A stretch of 64,000 bases of DNA from contig JAEWSZ010000186.1 in NCBI GenBank assembly GCA_023397905.1, positions 94,661 through 158,660 of the forward strand. Reading direction: 5' to 3'. The DNA is from Bacillota bacterium. GTDB lineage: Bacteria > Bacillota > Clostridia > Acetivibrionales > DSM-1351. The notes under the pieces are model-generated. The model did not search any database and was not told where the DNA came from. It saw nothing but the letters and a program-made list of their open reading frames with translations. Position 1 is the first letter of the stretch, and each line of letters starts with the position of its first letter. The translations under genes were made by a program, and so were the position numbers. This document shows, one piece after another, positions 8,888-18,108 of this stretch.

Positions 8888-9763
8888 TCAGTCTCTCTCC
8901 CTTCCCAGATTGAATTGTATAAATGCTATTACTATAGTGATCAAAGATACGATGTAGCTCATTGCTGAGGCATAACCGAAATTAAACTGCTTCCAGGCCA
9001 CTGTATAAATCTCCAGAGACGGTGTAAAGGTTCCGAAATTCGGACCTCCCTGCACCAGCAGCTGGCTTTCCGCAAAGAGGTTCAGGGTGCCGCTCACAGT
9101 CATTACGATTGTGAAGATTATGGGATTTTTCATAAGAGGAACGGTAATCCTGAAAAATTGCTGTATCTTGCTGGCGCCGTCTATGTCCGCCGCCTCATAT
9201 ACATCCTCCGTTATGCTCTGCATGGACGCAAGGAAGATGACCATATTATATCCCAGCCAGCGCCAGATTATCATAATCGAAATGACCCACTTGGCGCTTG
9301 TAGGATCCGAAAGCCATTGTATAGGCGAAATGTGCAGCCTGGTGAGAATTTCATTTACCACGCCGTCGTTTGACAAAAGAATCCTGAACAGCATTGTGTA
9401 GGCAACAGCATTGGTTACATTGGGCAGGAAAAATGCCGTTCTGAAGCCATTTCTAAATCTCGTCGTTCTGGAATTCAGCATATGCGCCAGAACAAGGGAC
9501 ATGAAAATCATAATGGGCGCATGCATCAGAAATATTATAAATATATTTTTTAGGCTTAAAAGGAAAACGTGATCCTTAAAAGCTTTTAAATAGTTTTCGA
9601 TTCCTATGAAAGATGTAGCTTTTGATCCTACCTTTTCCTGAAAGCTGTATATAAAGCTGGCAATGATAGGATAGGCGCCAAACACACCAAAAAGCAGAAT
9701 ACCCGGAGCCATAAAGAAATATGGCGCATTCTGGGGAGTTATTCTTAAACTCAACTTTTTCAT
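8888..9763 (-). CDS. Carbohydrate ABC transporter permease (MalF type)
   Basis: A 291-residue CUT1 permease. It begins with a cytoplasmic stretch and a first helix (APYFFMAPGILLFGVFGAYPI). The EAA loop reads YEAADIDGASKIQQFFRIT, which docks the ATPase. It is the second gene of the sugar operon, between the binding protein and the MalG-type permease. ATG 9763 follows GGAGATGCAGC. Confidence 0.93.
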   Translation of the reverse strand: MKKLSLRITPQNAPYFFMAPGILLFGVFGAYPIIASFIYSFQEKVGSKATSFIGIENYLKAFKDHVFLLSLKNIFIIFLMHAPIMIFMSLVLAHMLNSRTTRFRNGFRTAFFLPNVTNAVAYTMLFRILLSNDGVVNEILTRLHISPIQWLSDPTSAKWVISIMIIWRWLGYNMVIFLASMQSITEDVYEAADIDGASKIQQFFRITVPLMKNPIIFTIVMTVSGTLNLFAESQLLVQGGPNFGTFTPSLEIYTVAWKQFNFGYASAMSYIVSLITIVIAFIQFNLGRERD

Positions 9764-9812
9764 GCTGCATCTCCTTTCTCTTATGGGCTTAAATTCTAAT
9801 GGATTGTAAAAT

Positions 9813-9838
9813 CAATGGGAGCAAAAAAGCTCCCATTG
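9813..9838 (-). other. Intercistronic hairpin after binding-protein gene
   Basis: Perfect 10-bp stem CAATGGGAGC (9813-9822) and GCTCCCATTG (9829-9838) with a 6-nt loop. Only a weak T-run follows on the minus strand. Such hairpins between a binding-protein gene and its permeases commonly protect the upstream message and raise its yield relative to the permeases. Confidence 0.6.
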
Positions 9839-9878
9839 TATTCAATTTCTATTCTTTTATTATTGATTTTGAATCAGC

Positions 9879-11189
9879 TTAATATTCTTTAACTGTGAGT
9901 CCTGTCTGTGCGGCAATAGCATCCGCGGTTTCTTTCAACAGATCCTTTGCGCTCTTGTTGGTGCCGGCCTTAACCGTATCAACCAGAGTGTTTCTGAAAA
10001 TTTCTTTTGCTGATGAATAAAATTCGTTTACATAAATAGGAGGAGTCTGTGCCGAAGAATCACTCAGCAGCTTCCATATAGGCTGCCCGCCATAGTAATC
10101 CACGCCGGCTTTGACTTCATCCAGATCTACCGCAGGCAGATACCCCGGCATTAACCCGTTTTCCAGTGCTATTTTCTGGGAATCCAATTCTGTGGCAATG
10201 TACTTGCCTATTTCATATGCGGCATCCTTTACCTTTGAGGATTCAAGTATAAAGAAAGAGCTTCCTCCGTTGTTTGCCGAATTTGTATAACCTGCTTCGT
10301 TCTTTATCTTTGGCATTGGAACCAGTGTGACCTTGCCCTTTAAATCTGTCTGAACAGGCATGTCTTCACCTATTGACCAGGCGGGTTTCAACATTGTCGC
10401 AACCTTTCCCTCACCAAACTTGGCTCCGTCCTCCATTACCTTGTCGGAAGCATTTACCGACTGGAGTTTCATATATTTATCAACAGCTTCTACAACCTTG
10501 GGATTCAACAGGTCTATATTGCGGTCGGCGTCAAATATGCCAACGCCAGAGGACTGCATCATTCCCAGAACTTCATTTTCCGTAAACTTTACATGCATTG
10601 TATATCCCGCTTTGTTTACCGCTGACGCAGCATTTGCGAAATCATCCCAGGTAGCCAGGCTTGCGGGATCTATACCTGCTTTTTTCATAATATCCGTATT
10701 GACTTCAAGCATCATTGGCGCTACATCAAATGGGAAGGCATATATGGAACCTTCATGTGAAAGGAGCTCCCAGTGTGCTTTTGAAAACTTGTCCTTGTAT
10801 TCGTCAAAACCCATCTTAGACAAGTTTACAAACTTGTCCGGAAATTGCTGGAGAAATGCCTGAATCTGAATGTTATCCATCAGAACCATATCCGGAAGAT
10901 CAGTACCAACGCCCGAAGCAAAGAAAGTGGACATCTTGTCTACTGTCTCCGGTACATTCTGTACAACAACGTTAACCTTTGAATCCGGATGAGCCGATTT
11001 GTACTTTTCCGTGGCATAATTAATACTTGCTAAGTTCTGGTCCCAGGCCCAGATGACCAATTTGCCCCCGTTGGAAGCAGTATTGCCAGTGTTTGATGCC
11101 GAGCCGTCAGCCGAAGGAGTTCCCGAGCCGCAACCCGCTACGCTTACCAACATCACTAAGCATAATAACATTACAACTAATCTCTTCAT
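9879..11189 (-). CDS. Extracellular sugar-binding lipoprotein (ABC transporter)
   Basis: A 436-residue solute-binding protein of the bacterial family 1 sugar type. It has a lipoprotein signal (basic start, hydrophobic core, VAGC lipobox with Cys20), then an S/G/N-rich spacer and a WAWDQNLASINYATEKY start of the mature domain. It captures a carbohydrate outside the cell for the two permeases downstream. The oligosaccharide is probably mannose-containing given GH125 in the operon, but this is inference. Start ATG 11189 follows AGGAGGAAAAT. A promoter and GTATATAC operators lie upstream. Confidence 0.92.
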   Translation of the reverse strand: MKRLVVMLLCLVMLVSVAGCGSGTPSADGSASNTGNTASNGGKLVIWAWDQNLASINYATEKYKSAHPDSKVNVVVQNVPETVDKMSTFFASGVGTDLPDMVLMDNIQIQAFLQQFPDKFVNLSKMGFDEYKDKFSKAHWELLSHEGSIYAFPFDVAPMMLEVNTDIMKKAGIDPASLATWDDFANAASAVNKAGYTMHVKFTENEVLGMMQSSGVGIFDADRNIDLLNPKVVEAVDKYMKLQSVNASDKVMEDGAKFGEGKVATMLKPAWSIGEDMPVQTDLKGKVTLVPMPKIKNEAGYTNSANNGGSSFFILESSKVKDAAYEIGKYIATELDSQKIALENGLMPGYLPAVDLDEVKAGVDYYGGQPIWKLLSDSSAQTPPIYVNEFYSSAKEIFRNTLVDTVKAGTNKSAKDLLKETADAIAAQTGLTVKEY

Positions 11190-11240
11190 ATTTTCCTCCT
11201 ATTTACATTTGGTGGTATGATGATAATATTTCTGATGAAA

Positions 11241-11299
11241 TAAGTATATACTATTGCACTATAAAACTCAAGTATTTTTGCGAATTTGTATATACTTTT
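11241..11299 (-). promoter_or_regulatory. Sugar operon promoter with GTATATAC operators
   Basis: Reading the minus strand, TTGAGT and TATACT are separated by 17 bp. The -10 lies inside the perfect palindrome AGTATATACT (11243-11252). A second site, TTTGTATATACTTTT on the plus strand at 11285-11299, sits just upstream of the -35. A GntR/UTRA repressor bound here would occlude RNA polymerase. The same 15-mer recurs before the AraC gene at 18109-18123. Confidence 0.6.
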
Positions 11300-11424
11300 G
11301 GTATGGAGTTGAATTATAGCCTGTTGGTATTTGTCATTTTTTCCAGCTTACAGAAATGGCCATCCGGTAATTTTAACAATTATATTTATTCTTTTACTCT
11401 TCTTGACTGTCCAAAGCTCCGTTC

Positions 11425-11444
11425 TTAATGTATATACATTAAGA
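11425..11444. promoter_or_regulatory. 20-bp perfect palindrome at gntR 3' end
   Basis: CTTAATGTATATACATTAAG at 11425-11444 is a perfect palindrome centred on GTATATAC. It overlaps the last codons of the GntR gene (stop at 11439). It could be a further GntR operator or a weak terminator hairpin; an A/T-rich stretch follows. Confidence 0.45.
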
Positions 11445-12149
11445 ATTTTTTACACTGATTTGCTCAAATTCATAAGCGTCATGCACGTAGTAGGTGTGAA
11501 CCAGTTCAAAGGGGCGGTTGCTTACATCGTAAGTCACACCGGTTATTTGAAGTATCGGATCCCCTACCGGGACCTCCAGATGCATGGCAAGAAATTCATC
11601 GGCCTTTACGGCTTTGATTTTCTGAACCGCATAGCTGATCTCAAGGCCGATATCCTTTTGAAGGAACTCAAACAGTGATGTCCCCATTTCCGAAAACTCA
11701 ATATGCCCGGTCACCTTCTCATTCAGAAGGGTAATATCCAGAGCGATTGGCAGCTCCTCATTATATCTCACCCTTACTATCTTATATACATTGTCATGGG
11801 GCTCCAAGCCAAGGTTTTCCTTCTCATCTTCAAAGCCCATGGAGGTGTACGCCAGTTCAAGAGTTTTGGTAATCGGAGTAATACCGCGGCTTTTCATTTC
11901 CTCTGTAAAACTCGTCAGTTCATTTAATTTTTTATGAACCACCTCTTTCTTTACAAATGTACCCCTGCCCCTCACCGAAAACAGATACCCCTTGCTGCGC
12001 AGCATGTTGAGCGCTTTGTTCACCGTCATGCGGCTGACCCCGAATTGTTCCATCAATTCGTTTTCCGTGGGGATCTGGGTCCCGGCTTCGTATTCCTTGT
12101 TTTTTATTTTCAAAAGTATATAGTCTTGAATTTCCTGGTTCTTATTCAT
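11439..12149 (-). CDS. GntR-family regulator with UTRA ligand domain
   Basis: The 236-residue protein has a GntR winged helix (IPTENELMEQFGVSRMTVNKA, about 26-46, with GYLFSVRGRGTFV as the wing). The rest is a UTRA effector domain as in HutC/FarR/TreR regulators. Such proteins are usually sugar-phosphate-responsive repressors. It is encoded upstream of the sugar operon on the same strand. GTATATAC palindromes lie before the operon (11243, 11288), before itself (12263) and before the AraC gene (18113), suggesting autoregulation and a small local regulon. Confidence 0.88.
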   Translation of the reverse strand: MNKNQEIQDYILLKIKNKEYEAGTQIPTENELMEQFGVSRMTVNKALNMLRSKGYLFSVRGRGTFVKKEVVHKKLNELTSFTEEMKSRGITPITKTLELAYTSMGFEDEKENLGLEPHDNVYKIVRVRYNEELPIALDITLLNEKVTGHIEFSEMGTSLFEFLQKDIGLEISYAVQKIKAVKADEFLAMHLEVPVGDPILQITGVTYDVSNRPFELVHTYYVHDAYEFEQISVKNS

Positions 12150-12184
12150 TTATTTTCTCCAATCCCCTATTTTTTATTACAGTT

Positions 12185-12243
12185 TATAAAGTCAATTATG
12201 ATTTAACCCCTAGTTGTTATCTGACTGAGGCAATTAACTTTGT
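12185..12243. repeat. Short palindromic interspersed element, copy E2
   Basis: Left arm AAAGTCAATTATG (from 12189) and the right arm GGCAATTAACTTT (ending 12241) are inverted relative to each other and match the arms of copies E1, E3, E4 and E5. It lies just upstream of the GntR gene, where it may form part of that gene's leader. Confidence 0.5.
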
Positions 12244-12271
12244 ATACTATTGCATCACCTAAGTATATACC
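12241..12271 (-). promoter_or_regulatory. Operator sites upstream of gntR
   Basis: AGTATATACC at 12262-12271 and TGTATACTAT at 12241-12250 reproduce the half-site pattern seen before the binding-protein gene; AATAGTATA and AAAAG(G)TATATAC are shared on the minus strand. No clean -35 was assigned. This supports autoregulation of the GntR protein. Confidence 0.45.
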
Positions 12272-12296
12272 TTTTGTAAATATATTGCAAATAAAA

Positions 12297-12409
12297 AGGT
12301 TGCTGCAAAATAACAAATCCAGTATATGCAAAGCTTCGATCGTACTAGTCCCCCCTGCTGACCTGTACTGAAAAATTTCCGCATATTGAATTTTCCTTTG
12401 CAGCAACCT
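12297..12409. repeat. Hairpin repeat M1 (short form of M2/M3 family)
   Basis: AGGTTGCTGCAAAATAAC at the left and TTTGCAGCAACCT at the right form terminal inverted repeats. Inside each end, AGTATATGC and GCATATTGAA match the CAATATATG/CATATATTG sub-terminal motifs of copies M2 and M3. At 113 bp it lacks the large central part. It separates the GntR regulator from the MATE gene. Confidence 0.6.
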
Positions 12410-12428
12410 GCCTAAATTGCTATAGGTC

Positions 12429-13841
12429 TTACAGCTGTATGGGTCTAAGCCACTTTCTTGATTTCATGCGCGGTATGACAAACGCCGCTTTTACGACCTC
12501 CTCCAGCATTACCAGCAGCAGCATATAATGTATTTCCAGCTTGAATACATATGCTCCCAGGAATGCCATAGGCACGGCAATTACCCACACCGTCGTCAGC
12601 TCCAGAAACATGACCCAGCGGGTATCACAGCTGCCTCTGAATACGCCCGTAAGAGAGATATAATTAAAGAATCTCACGAACATGAATGCCGCATACACAA
12701 CAAGAATCTTTATTACCAGTTCATATGCCCTGTCCGATAAATCAAACAGTTTTGTTACAAGGGGGCTGATGGCCGCAATTGTGCCTCCGCACAATATACC
12801 CAGCACAACCGCCAGCTTCAGATATCTGAAACCGTCCCTGTAAGCTTCTTCCAGTTGATTTGCCCCCACCTGCCTGCCAATGGTGATGGAAACAGCAGCG
12901 GAATATCCGCCTATCAGTACAAAAGTCATATTCTGTATAGTCCCTGCCACCTGGAGCGCCGTAAGCGCTTCAATCCCGGCATGGGCATAGGCGATCATAT
13001 ACACGGTGGTTGCCAGGCCATACAGCCAGTCGTTAAGCGTCATATGGACCGTTGTAGTCAAAAATGGCTTTATAAATGCGGCATCCAATTTTACCGCAAA
13101 AAGGCTGAAGCCCGCGGTAAAATACTGCCTGATATGTTTTCTGAAGGCAAGCAACAGCAGCACGCATTCAAAGATCCTTGATATCAGCGTGGCATATGCC
13201 GCCCCCCGGAATCCCATGGCCGGAATCTGAAATGCTCCGAATATCAGTACGAAATTCAGCAGGGTATTGCAAAGCAAGGCCGAAACACTGGCTATCATGG
13301 GCAGCTTTGTTTCATGAAGGCTTCTCAGCGCCGCTGCCAGCACCCCGCTTATGCACAGGGGAAGTACCGAAAACATGATTATTCTCATATATGTGCTTCC
13401 TGTGCTGATCAATTCCGGATCCTTGCTGAATATACCCATTATGGCCTCCGGTATGAAAAAGCTGATAACGCTGAAAGGAACCGCTATTACCAGATTGGAA
13501 ATAAAGGATACTGCCAGCGTCTTCCGGATATTCTCATGATTTTTCTGTCCGAAAAACTGGGATACGAAAACCCCGCAGCCCGATGATATTCCCGACATAA
13601 TCAGCATTATATTGAAAAAATACTGGTTTACCAGCCCTACAGAGGCTATCACTGCATCGCCGGATTTCCCCAGCATCACAGTATTCAGCATTCCAAGGGA
13701 GGACGACGCCAGATTCTGGAAAGTAATGGGCGCCGCCAGCATAATAATTGTCCTGTACGCCGTCCATCTGCTTTTGGACCAAACGCGTATACCGTTTATT
13801 TTTCCCTTCATCATTTCGTACTGTTCCCCCTTGTTCCGCAT
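12429..13841 (-). CDS. MATE-family multidrug/cation antiporter
   Basis: The 470-residue protein has about 12 hydrophobic helices in two related halves, with the MATE N-terminal pattern LAAPITFQNLASSSLGMLNTVMLGKSGDAVIASVGL. Members export cationic drugs or metabolites using Na+ or H+ gradients. The start may be ATG 13841 (after AGGGGATA) or the ATG at 13814 preceded by GGGGGAACAGTACGAA; I keep the longer form. It lies downstream of the beta-galactosidase gene, separated by a strong hairpin, so it may be transcribed alone. Confidence 0.92.
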   Translation of the reverse strand: MRNKGEQYEMMKGKINGIRVWSKSRWTAYRTIIMLAAPITFQNLASSSLGMLNTVMLGKSGDAVIASVGLVNQYFFNIMLIMSGISSGCGVFVSQFFGQKNHENIRKTLAVSFISNLVIAVPFSVISFFIPEAIMGIFSKDPELISTGSTYMRIIMFSVLPLCISGVLAAALRSLHETKLPMIASVSALLCNTLLNFVLIFGAFQIPAMGFRGAAYATLISRIFECVLLLLAFRKHIRQYFTAGFSLFAVKLDAAFIKPFLTTTVHMTLNDWLYGLATTVYMIAYAHAGIEALTALQVAGTIQNMTFVLIGGYSAAVSITIGRQVGANQLEEAYRDGFRYLKLAVVLGILCGGTIAAISPLVTKLFDLSDRAYELVIKILVVYAAFMFVRFFNYISLTGVFRGSCDTRWVMFLELTTVWVIAVPMAFLGAYVFKLEIHYMLLLVMLEEVVKAAFVIPRMKSRKWLRPIQL

Positions 13842-13855
13842 TATCCCCTAAAACA

Positions 13856-13883
13856 GTTCAAGTACGCCGGAGCGTACTTGAAC
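13856..13883 (-). terminator. Perfect 12-bp hairpin between lacZ and MATE gene
   Basis: GTTCAAGTACGC (13856-13867) and GCGTACTTGAAC (13872-13883) pair perfectly around a 4-nt loop. On the minus strand it is followed by TGTTTTAG, a weak T-run. It is probably the terminator of the beta-galactosidase transcript; a regulatory palindrome is the alternative. Confidence 0.55.
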
Positions 13884-13912
13884 ATCGATTATATATACCA
13901 TTTTTACAGAAT

Positions 13913-16900
13913 TTAAAGGATAGCTTTCCTGATCTCCTCAAACAGATCCGTTTCCTCCATGAAGACCGGCTTCAGCCTGAATTTAAAGCTGAACTGCCCG
14001 GGTTTTATTCTGTATTCCTCCGCCAGGCCCGGACCGCAGCTTCCGGATCCCGTGCCCGCCATTTGGTAATCTATATGAACGATGGTCTCGTCTCTTCTGA
14101 CAAGTTCATGTGCATGGGCCGTCTTTGTCAGGTCTCCAACCGTATAATGGGCCGCATTGAATGAAAAGCTATCCATGCCCACAAATAAAAGCCCTCTTTC
14201 AAGCAGGTCCCGTACCGATAACCACTCGGTCTGCCAGTGGCTGCCGTTTTCCTGGGGTTTTAAATAATTTTCAAAAAGTCCGTCCACAGTTGACTTGTAA
14301 CGGCTCTTTAAAGTGCTGTGATGCTTGTCCGAATAACTCTCATGCGGTCCGTATCCGAAATATTCCACGGTTTCATAGCCCTCCGGCATGGCAAAGCAAA
14401 GTCCCAGCCTCGGCAAATAAATGTCTTCCGTTGTGCGGGCGCTTTCGGCGTATTCACCGCTTGTGTAGAATATATCCTTTCTGAGCTCCCCCTCAAAGGC
14501 CACGATACAATCGCCGCTCCCATATACCGTATAAATCATTCTGCCCCTCAGTATGGGCGCTTTTGAAAAAGCTCCGAGAGATACTTCGCTGACAACCCGC
14601 ACAGCTTGCGGCGTGAGGATTTCGGTATTTACCCCGTATACATGGGGCTTCATTTTATCATAGCGTTCCTCCTGCCACTTGTTACGCTCACCGGTGTCAT
14701 TATCAATAGGCGCGCGCCAGACACATATCTCAAACGCCTTATCAAGCATTTTAACGCCATTGTATTTCAAATCCTCCAACTGCCCGCTCAACTCATTAAA
14801 GGTATAAACAAATTCACCGCCTGAAATAAGTATCCTGTTCCCCTCATGAATCACCTGCAGCTCATCCATGGATTGCTGTTCCATATATTGTCTGCCCCAT
14901 TGGGCCGGCAGCTCAAACTGGCATGTAAAAACGTTATGGCCTTTTTCCAGACACATGACTTCCCTGTTTGTTTCAAAATACAGGTTCAGAAAGTACCTCC
15001 CCGGTTCCGGCGGCCGCATTCCGACCTCCAGCCGTATCTCCCCGCTCTCACGGGGCAATATGGAATGCAGTGTCTCCCTGCCCTTTTGAACAGGTGTGCC
15101 GTCCCTTTCAATCACCCATCTCATATCCACATGGGACAGGTCCGTAAAATCGTAGAGATTGGTCACATTTACGGCCAATTCCCGGCTTGAAGTCAAAGCC
15201 GCTTTAATGGGAGCTATGATGTTTTTGAGCTCCAGAAGTCCCGTATGGGGACGACGGTCTGGATATACCAGGCCATCCAGGCAAAAATGCCTGTCATTCG
15301 GTTCATCGCCGAAATCCCCTCCGTAAAAGCGGTTAAACAGCCCGTGGTCGCACCATTCCCACACAAAGCCGCCCGCCAGACGTGAATCGGAATAAAAGAG
15401 CTCCCAGTATTCCTTTAAATCGCCGGGTCCGTTGCCCATAGCATGGCAGTATTCACAGAGAATTAAGGGCCTGTCCTCATTTTCATTTTTAAGAAAATCC
15501 TCCCGTATCCATTCCGCCGAAGGATACATGCGGCTGTACATATCCAGGCACCCCGTATCCAGCCTGGTCTGGTCAAAGGCCCGTTCATAGTGCAGTAAAC
15601 GGCTGTTGTCCCTTTCCCGTGTCCAGGCCGCCATTGCCAGGTGATTTTCACCATAGGAGGATTCATTCCCAAGGGACCATATGACAACCGAAGCATGGTT
15701 CTTGTCCCTTTCCACCATACGCTCCATCCTGTCCAGGCAGGCTTTCAGAAAATCCGGGTTTCCGCTTATCAGATTGTATTCATTTCCGGCACCGTGGCTC
15801 TCATAATCGGCTTCATCCATAACATAAAAGCCCATTTCATCACACAACTCCATAAAACGCGGATCATTGGGATAGTGCGAGGTGCGCACGGCATTTATGT
15901 TGTGCTGCTTCATAAGCAGCAGGTCCTGTTTCATATGCTCCACCGGTATGGTAAACCCCAGAACCGGATGTGAATCATGGCGGTTCACACCTTTGAATTT
16001 TACAGGGACACCATTTAAGCAGACTGCCGAGTCCTTTACCTCTATTTTCCGGAAACCTACCTTCAGCAGAACAGTTTCATCTCCAAGCTGAAGGAACAGC
16101 CGGTATAAATACGGATCCTCGGCAGACCATAGCCGTACCGGTTTTAATTCATATATAAAGCTGCTTTCGCCTGTAATTTTTTCATTTCTTTCAAATACCC
16201 TGCCGCCCGAGGCATCCTCCAGTGTGATCCGCACATCTGCTTCCGTTGCTTTTGATATTTTCACGTCGCAGGACAGGACTCCATTATTTCCGGACAGGTC
16301 CACATCCGTCTTTACAAAAACATCCTCAACATGCCGTTCACTCTGCTGCAGCAGATAAACGTCCCTGAAAATTCCCGACAGCCGCCATTTGTCCTGATCC
16401 TCCAGATAAGTTCCGTCACACCATTTGAGCACCATTACCGCTATACGGTTGCGCCCTTTGCATACGCGGGAGGTTATATCAAATTCGCTGGTCATGTGGC
16501 TGACCTGGCTGTATCCCACAAATTGCCCGTTGACCCAAACATAGAAGCATGAATCGACGCCTTCAAATACCAGCCTGGTTTCCGGAGACGGAGCCTTCAC
16601 ATAGAAATCCCTGCAATATAGCCCTGCCGGATTTTCATTTGGAACATACGGCGGATCCAGAGCGATGGGATAATCCAGATTTGTATAATTAGGCTTGTCG
16701 TACAAGCCCGTCAATTGCCAGTTTGAGGGCACATTCAAGGAATCCCAGCCAGAGCATTGAAAATCCTTTTCATAAAAGCCGTCCTCAACAGTTTCAACTG
16801 ACGGATAATATTTAAAATGCCATGTGCCGTTCAGGGACTTATAAAATTTTGAAGTGCCTCTGATGCCTTTTATGGCCCTTTCTTTTGACTCATAGGGTAT

Positions 16901-16975
16901 AAAATACGCCCGGGGACTGATACAATTCACATGCAGCGTATCCGGGTCTTCCCAATATTTTTCAATAAAATTCAT
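13913..16975 (-). CDS. lacZ: GH2 beta-galactosidase (LacZ type)
   Basis: At 1020 residues this is a full-length LacZ-type GH2 enzyme. Domain order is sugar-binding jelly roll, immunoglobulin-like domain, TIM barrel, then the C-terminal beta-gal small chain. The acid/base is E438 in VVIWSLGNESSYG and the nucleophile is E508 in LILCEYCHAMGNG. No signal peptide is present, so it hydrolyses imported beta-galactosides in the cytoplasm. It sits 120 bp downstream of an AraC-family regulator on the same strand. ATG 16975 follows GGAAAGGAATCTAAG. Confidence 0.93.
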   Translation of the reverse strand: MNFIEKYWEDPDTLHVNCISPRAYFIPYESKERAIKGIRGTSKFYKSLNGTWHFKYYPSVETVEDGFYEKDFQCSGWDSLNVPSNWQLTGLYDKPNYTNLDYPIALDPPYVPNENPAGLYCRDFYVKAPSPETRLVFEGVDSCFYVWVNGQFVGYSQVSHMTSEFDITSRVCKGRNRIAVMVLKWCDGTYLEDQDKWRLSGIFRDVYLLQQSERHVEDVFVKTDVDLSGNNGVLSCDVKISKATEADVRITLEDASGGRVFERNEKITGESSFIYELKPVRLWSAEDPYLYRLFLQLGDETVLLKVGFRKIEVKDSAVCLNGVPVKFKGVNRHDSHPVLGFTIPVEHMKQDLLLMKQHNINAVRTSHYPNDPRFMELCDEMGFYVMDEADYESHGAGNEYNLISGNPDFLKACLDRMERMVERDKNHASVVIWSLGNESSYGENHLAMAAWTRERDNSRLLHYERAFDQTRLDTGCLDMYSRMYPSAEWIREDFLKNENEDRPLILCEYCHAMGNGPGDLKEYWELFYSDSRLAGGFVWEWCDHGLFNRFYGGDFGDEPNDRHFCLDGLVYPDRRPHTGLLELKNIIAPIKAALTSSRELAVNVTNLYDFTDLSHVDMRWVIERDGTPVQKGRETLHSILPRESGEIRLEVGMRPPEPGRYFLNLYFETNREVMCLEKGHNVFTCQFELPAQWGRQYMEQQSMDELQVIHEGNRILISGGEFVYTFNELSGQLEDLKYNGVKMLDKAFEICVWRAPIDNDTGERNKWQEERYDKMKPHVYGVNTEILTPQAVRVVSEVSLGAFSKAPILRGRMIYTVYGSGDCIVAFEGELRKDIFYTSGEYAESARTTEDIYLPRLGLCFAMPEGYETVEYFGYGPHESYSDKHHSTLKSRYKSTVDGLFENYLKPQENGSHWQTEWLSVRDLLERGLLFVGMDSFSFNAAHYTVGDLTKTAHAHELVRRDETIVHIDYQMAGTGSGSCGPGLAEEYRIKPGQFSFKFRLKPVFMEETDLFEEIRKAIL

Positions 16976-17095
16976 CCTTAGATTCCTTTCCGGACATAAT
17001 GCGCCCTGCTTCGCCGAAACCGCCTCTGATTAAATTCATTATAGCTTTGCGGCCGGTTAAACAAAATACTAATTCCAGACTCACTTTTAATATTT

Positions 17096-18028
17096 TCAGA
17101 CATCGTACTGCGTATTCGACCTGAAGCTGCCCGGGGAATCCCCTTCCTCTCTCTTGAAGAACTGATTGAAGTAATGTTCACTGGTAAACCACAGTGCTCC
17201 GGCAATTTCCTTCTGGGTCATGCTGGATTTTTTCAGCAATTCCTTTGCCTTTTTCAGCTTGATGGATATAATAAGTTCCTTTGTGGCGCAATTGCTCTTG
17301 CTTTTTACGATGCGCCCCACCTGCTTGTCGCTCAGATGCATGTATTGGGCAACATCTGAGGTATGGGTCACATTCTGGATATTGTCCTCGATAAATTGTT
17401 TAATTATCCTGAACCTGGCGTCATTTTCCTTTAATTTTTTCGGAACTGCCGGTATCAGAGTATCGTTTTTAGTATATACCGTACGCGCGGCTTTTATGAT
17501 CATAAAGGCTGCCAGGCTTTTTATAGTATTGTAAAAACCCACTTTTTCTTCATAGGCCTCTTTCAAGGCCTCCTCAAACAGCGGGATAATTCCGTATTCG
17601 TCGGAATATGCGCGGCATGGGGCCAGCTTCAGTGTTTCAAGGATCAGATCCGTCTCCGTTCTGACCTCTCCCGTGTATTCTGTTTTTAATCCCTGGATGT
17701 CCGTTTCGTGAAAATCACAGTTCAGGCTGTACTCCACATATTCCGCACCTGATTCCGGTATTTGCTCATGAAAAACCCCGGGAGCCGTTATATAAAAAGT
17801 ACCGGCTCCGGCGGCGAACATACCGCCGTCCAAAATTACGCGGCATCTTCCCGCCGCCACAAAATGAAATTCAAATGAGGAGTGGGTATGCCTGTTGATG
17901 CGCCAATCCTCTCCATCCTGCCGCATGGCCCTGAACCACAGAATATCCGCCATATAATTTTCAAAAGGAATTTTTAAATTCAACGCTGACAGTTTATTTG
18001 ACGCTTTTAATAAATCCATCTGTGTCAC
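17096..18028 (-). CDS. AraC-family transcriptional regulator
   Basis: The 310-residue protein has an N-terminal cupin-like sensing half (about 35-140, including RINRHTHSSFEFHFVAAG) and a C-terminal double helix-turn-helix. The latter runs from DARFRIIKQFIEDNI to MTQKEIAGALWFTSEHYFNQFFKREEGDSPGSFR. Such regulators usually activate neighbouring sugar genes, here lacZ directly downstream. Its own promoter region carries the 15-mer operator shared with the sugar operon, so the GntR protein may sit above it. Confidence 0.9.
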   Translation of the reverse strand: MTQMDLLKASNKLSALNLKIPFENYMADILWFRAMRQDGEDWRINRHTHSSFEFHFVAAGRCRVILDGGMFAAGAGTFYITAPGVFHEQIPESGAEYVEYSLNCDFHETDIQGLKTEYTGEVRTETDLILETLKLAPCRAYSDEYGIIPLFEEALKEAYEEKVGFYNTIKSLAAFMIIKAARTVYTKNDTLIPAVPKKLKENDARFRIIKQFIEDNIQNVTHTSDVAQYMHLSDKQVGRIVKSKSNCATKELIISIKLKKAKELLKKSSMTQKEIAGALWFTSEHYFNQFFKREEGDSPGSFRSNTQYDV

Positions 18029-18108
18029 CCCGTTTCCCGTTTGCCGATGAAACCTTTCGAAAAAACATTTATTGTAATTAAAATATCATGCAATAAATAC
18101 AATCTACA

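Noticed and set aside
12203..12406. Small minus-strand frame between the GntR and MATE genes
   Set aside because: It lies across the short palindrome and hairpin repeat M1, has no ribosome binding site and no family resemblance.
17472..17479. GTATATAC inside the AraC coding region
   Set aside because: It lies within a gene in AT-rich sequence without the flanking TTT/TTTT of the other sites, so chance is the best explanation.
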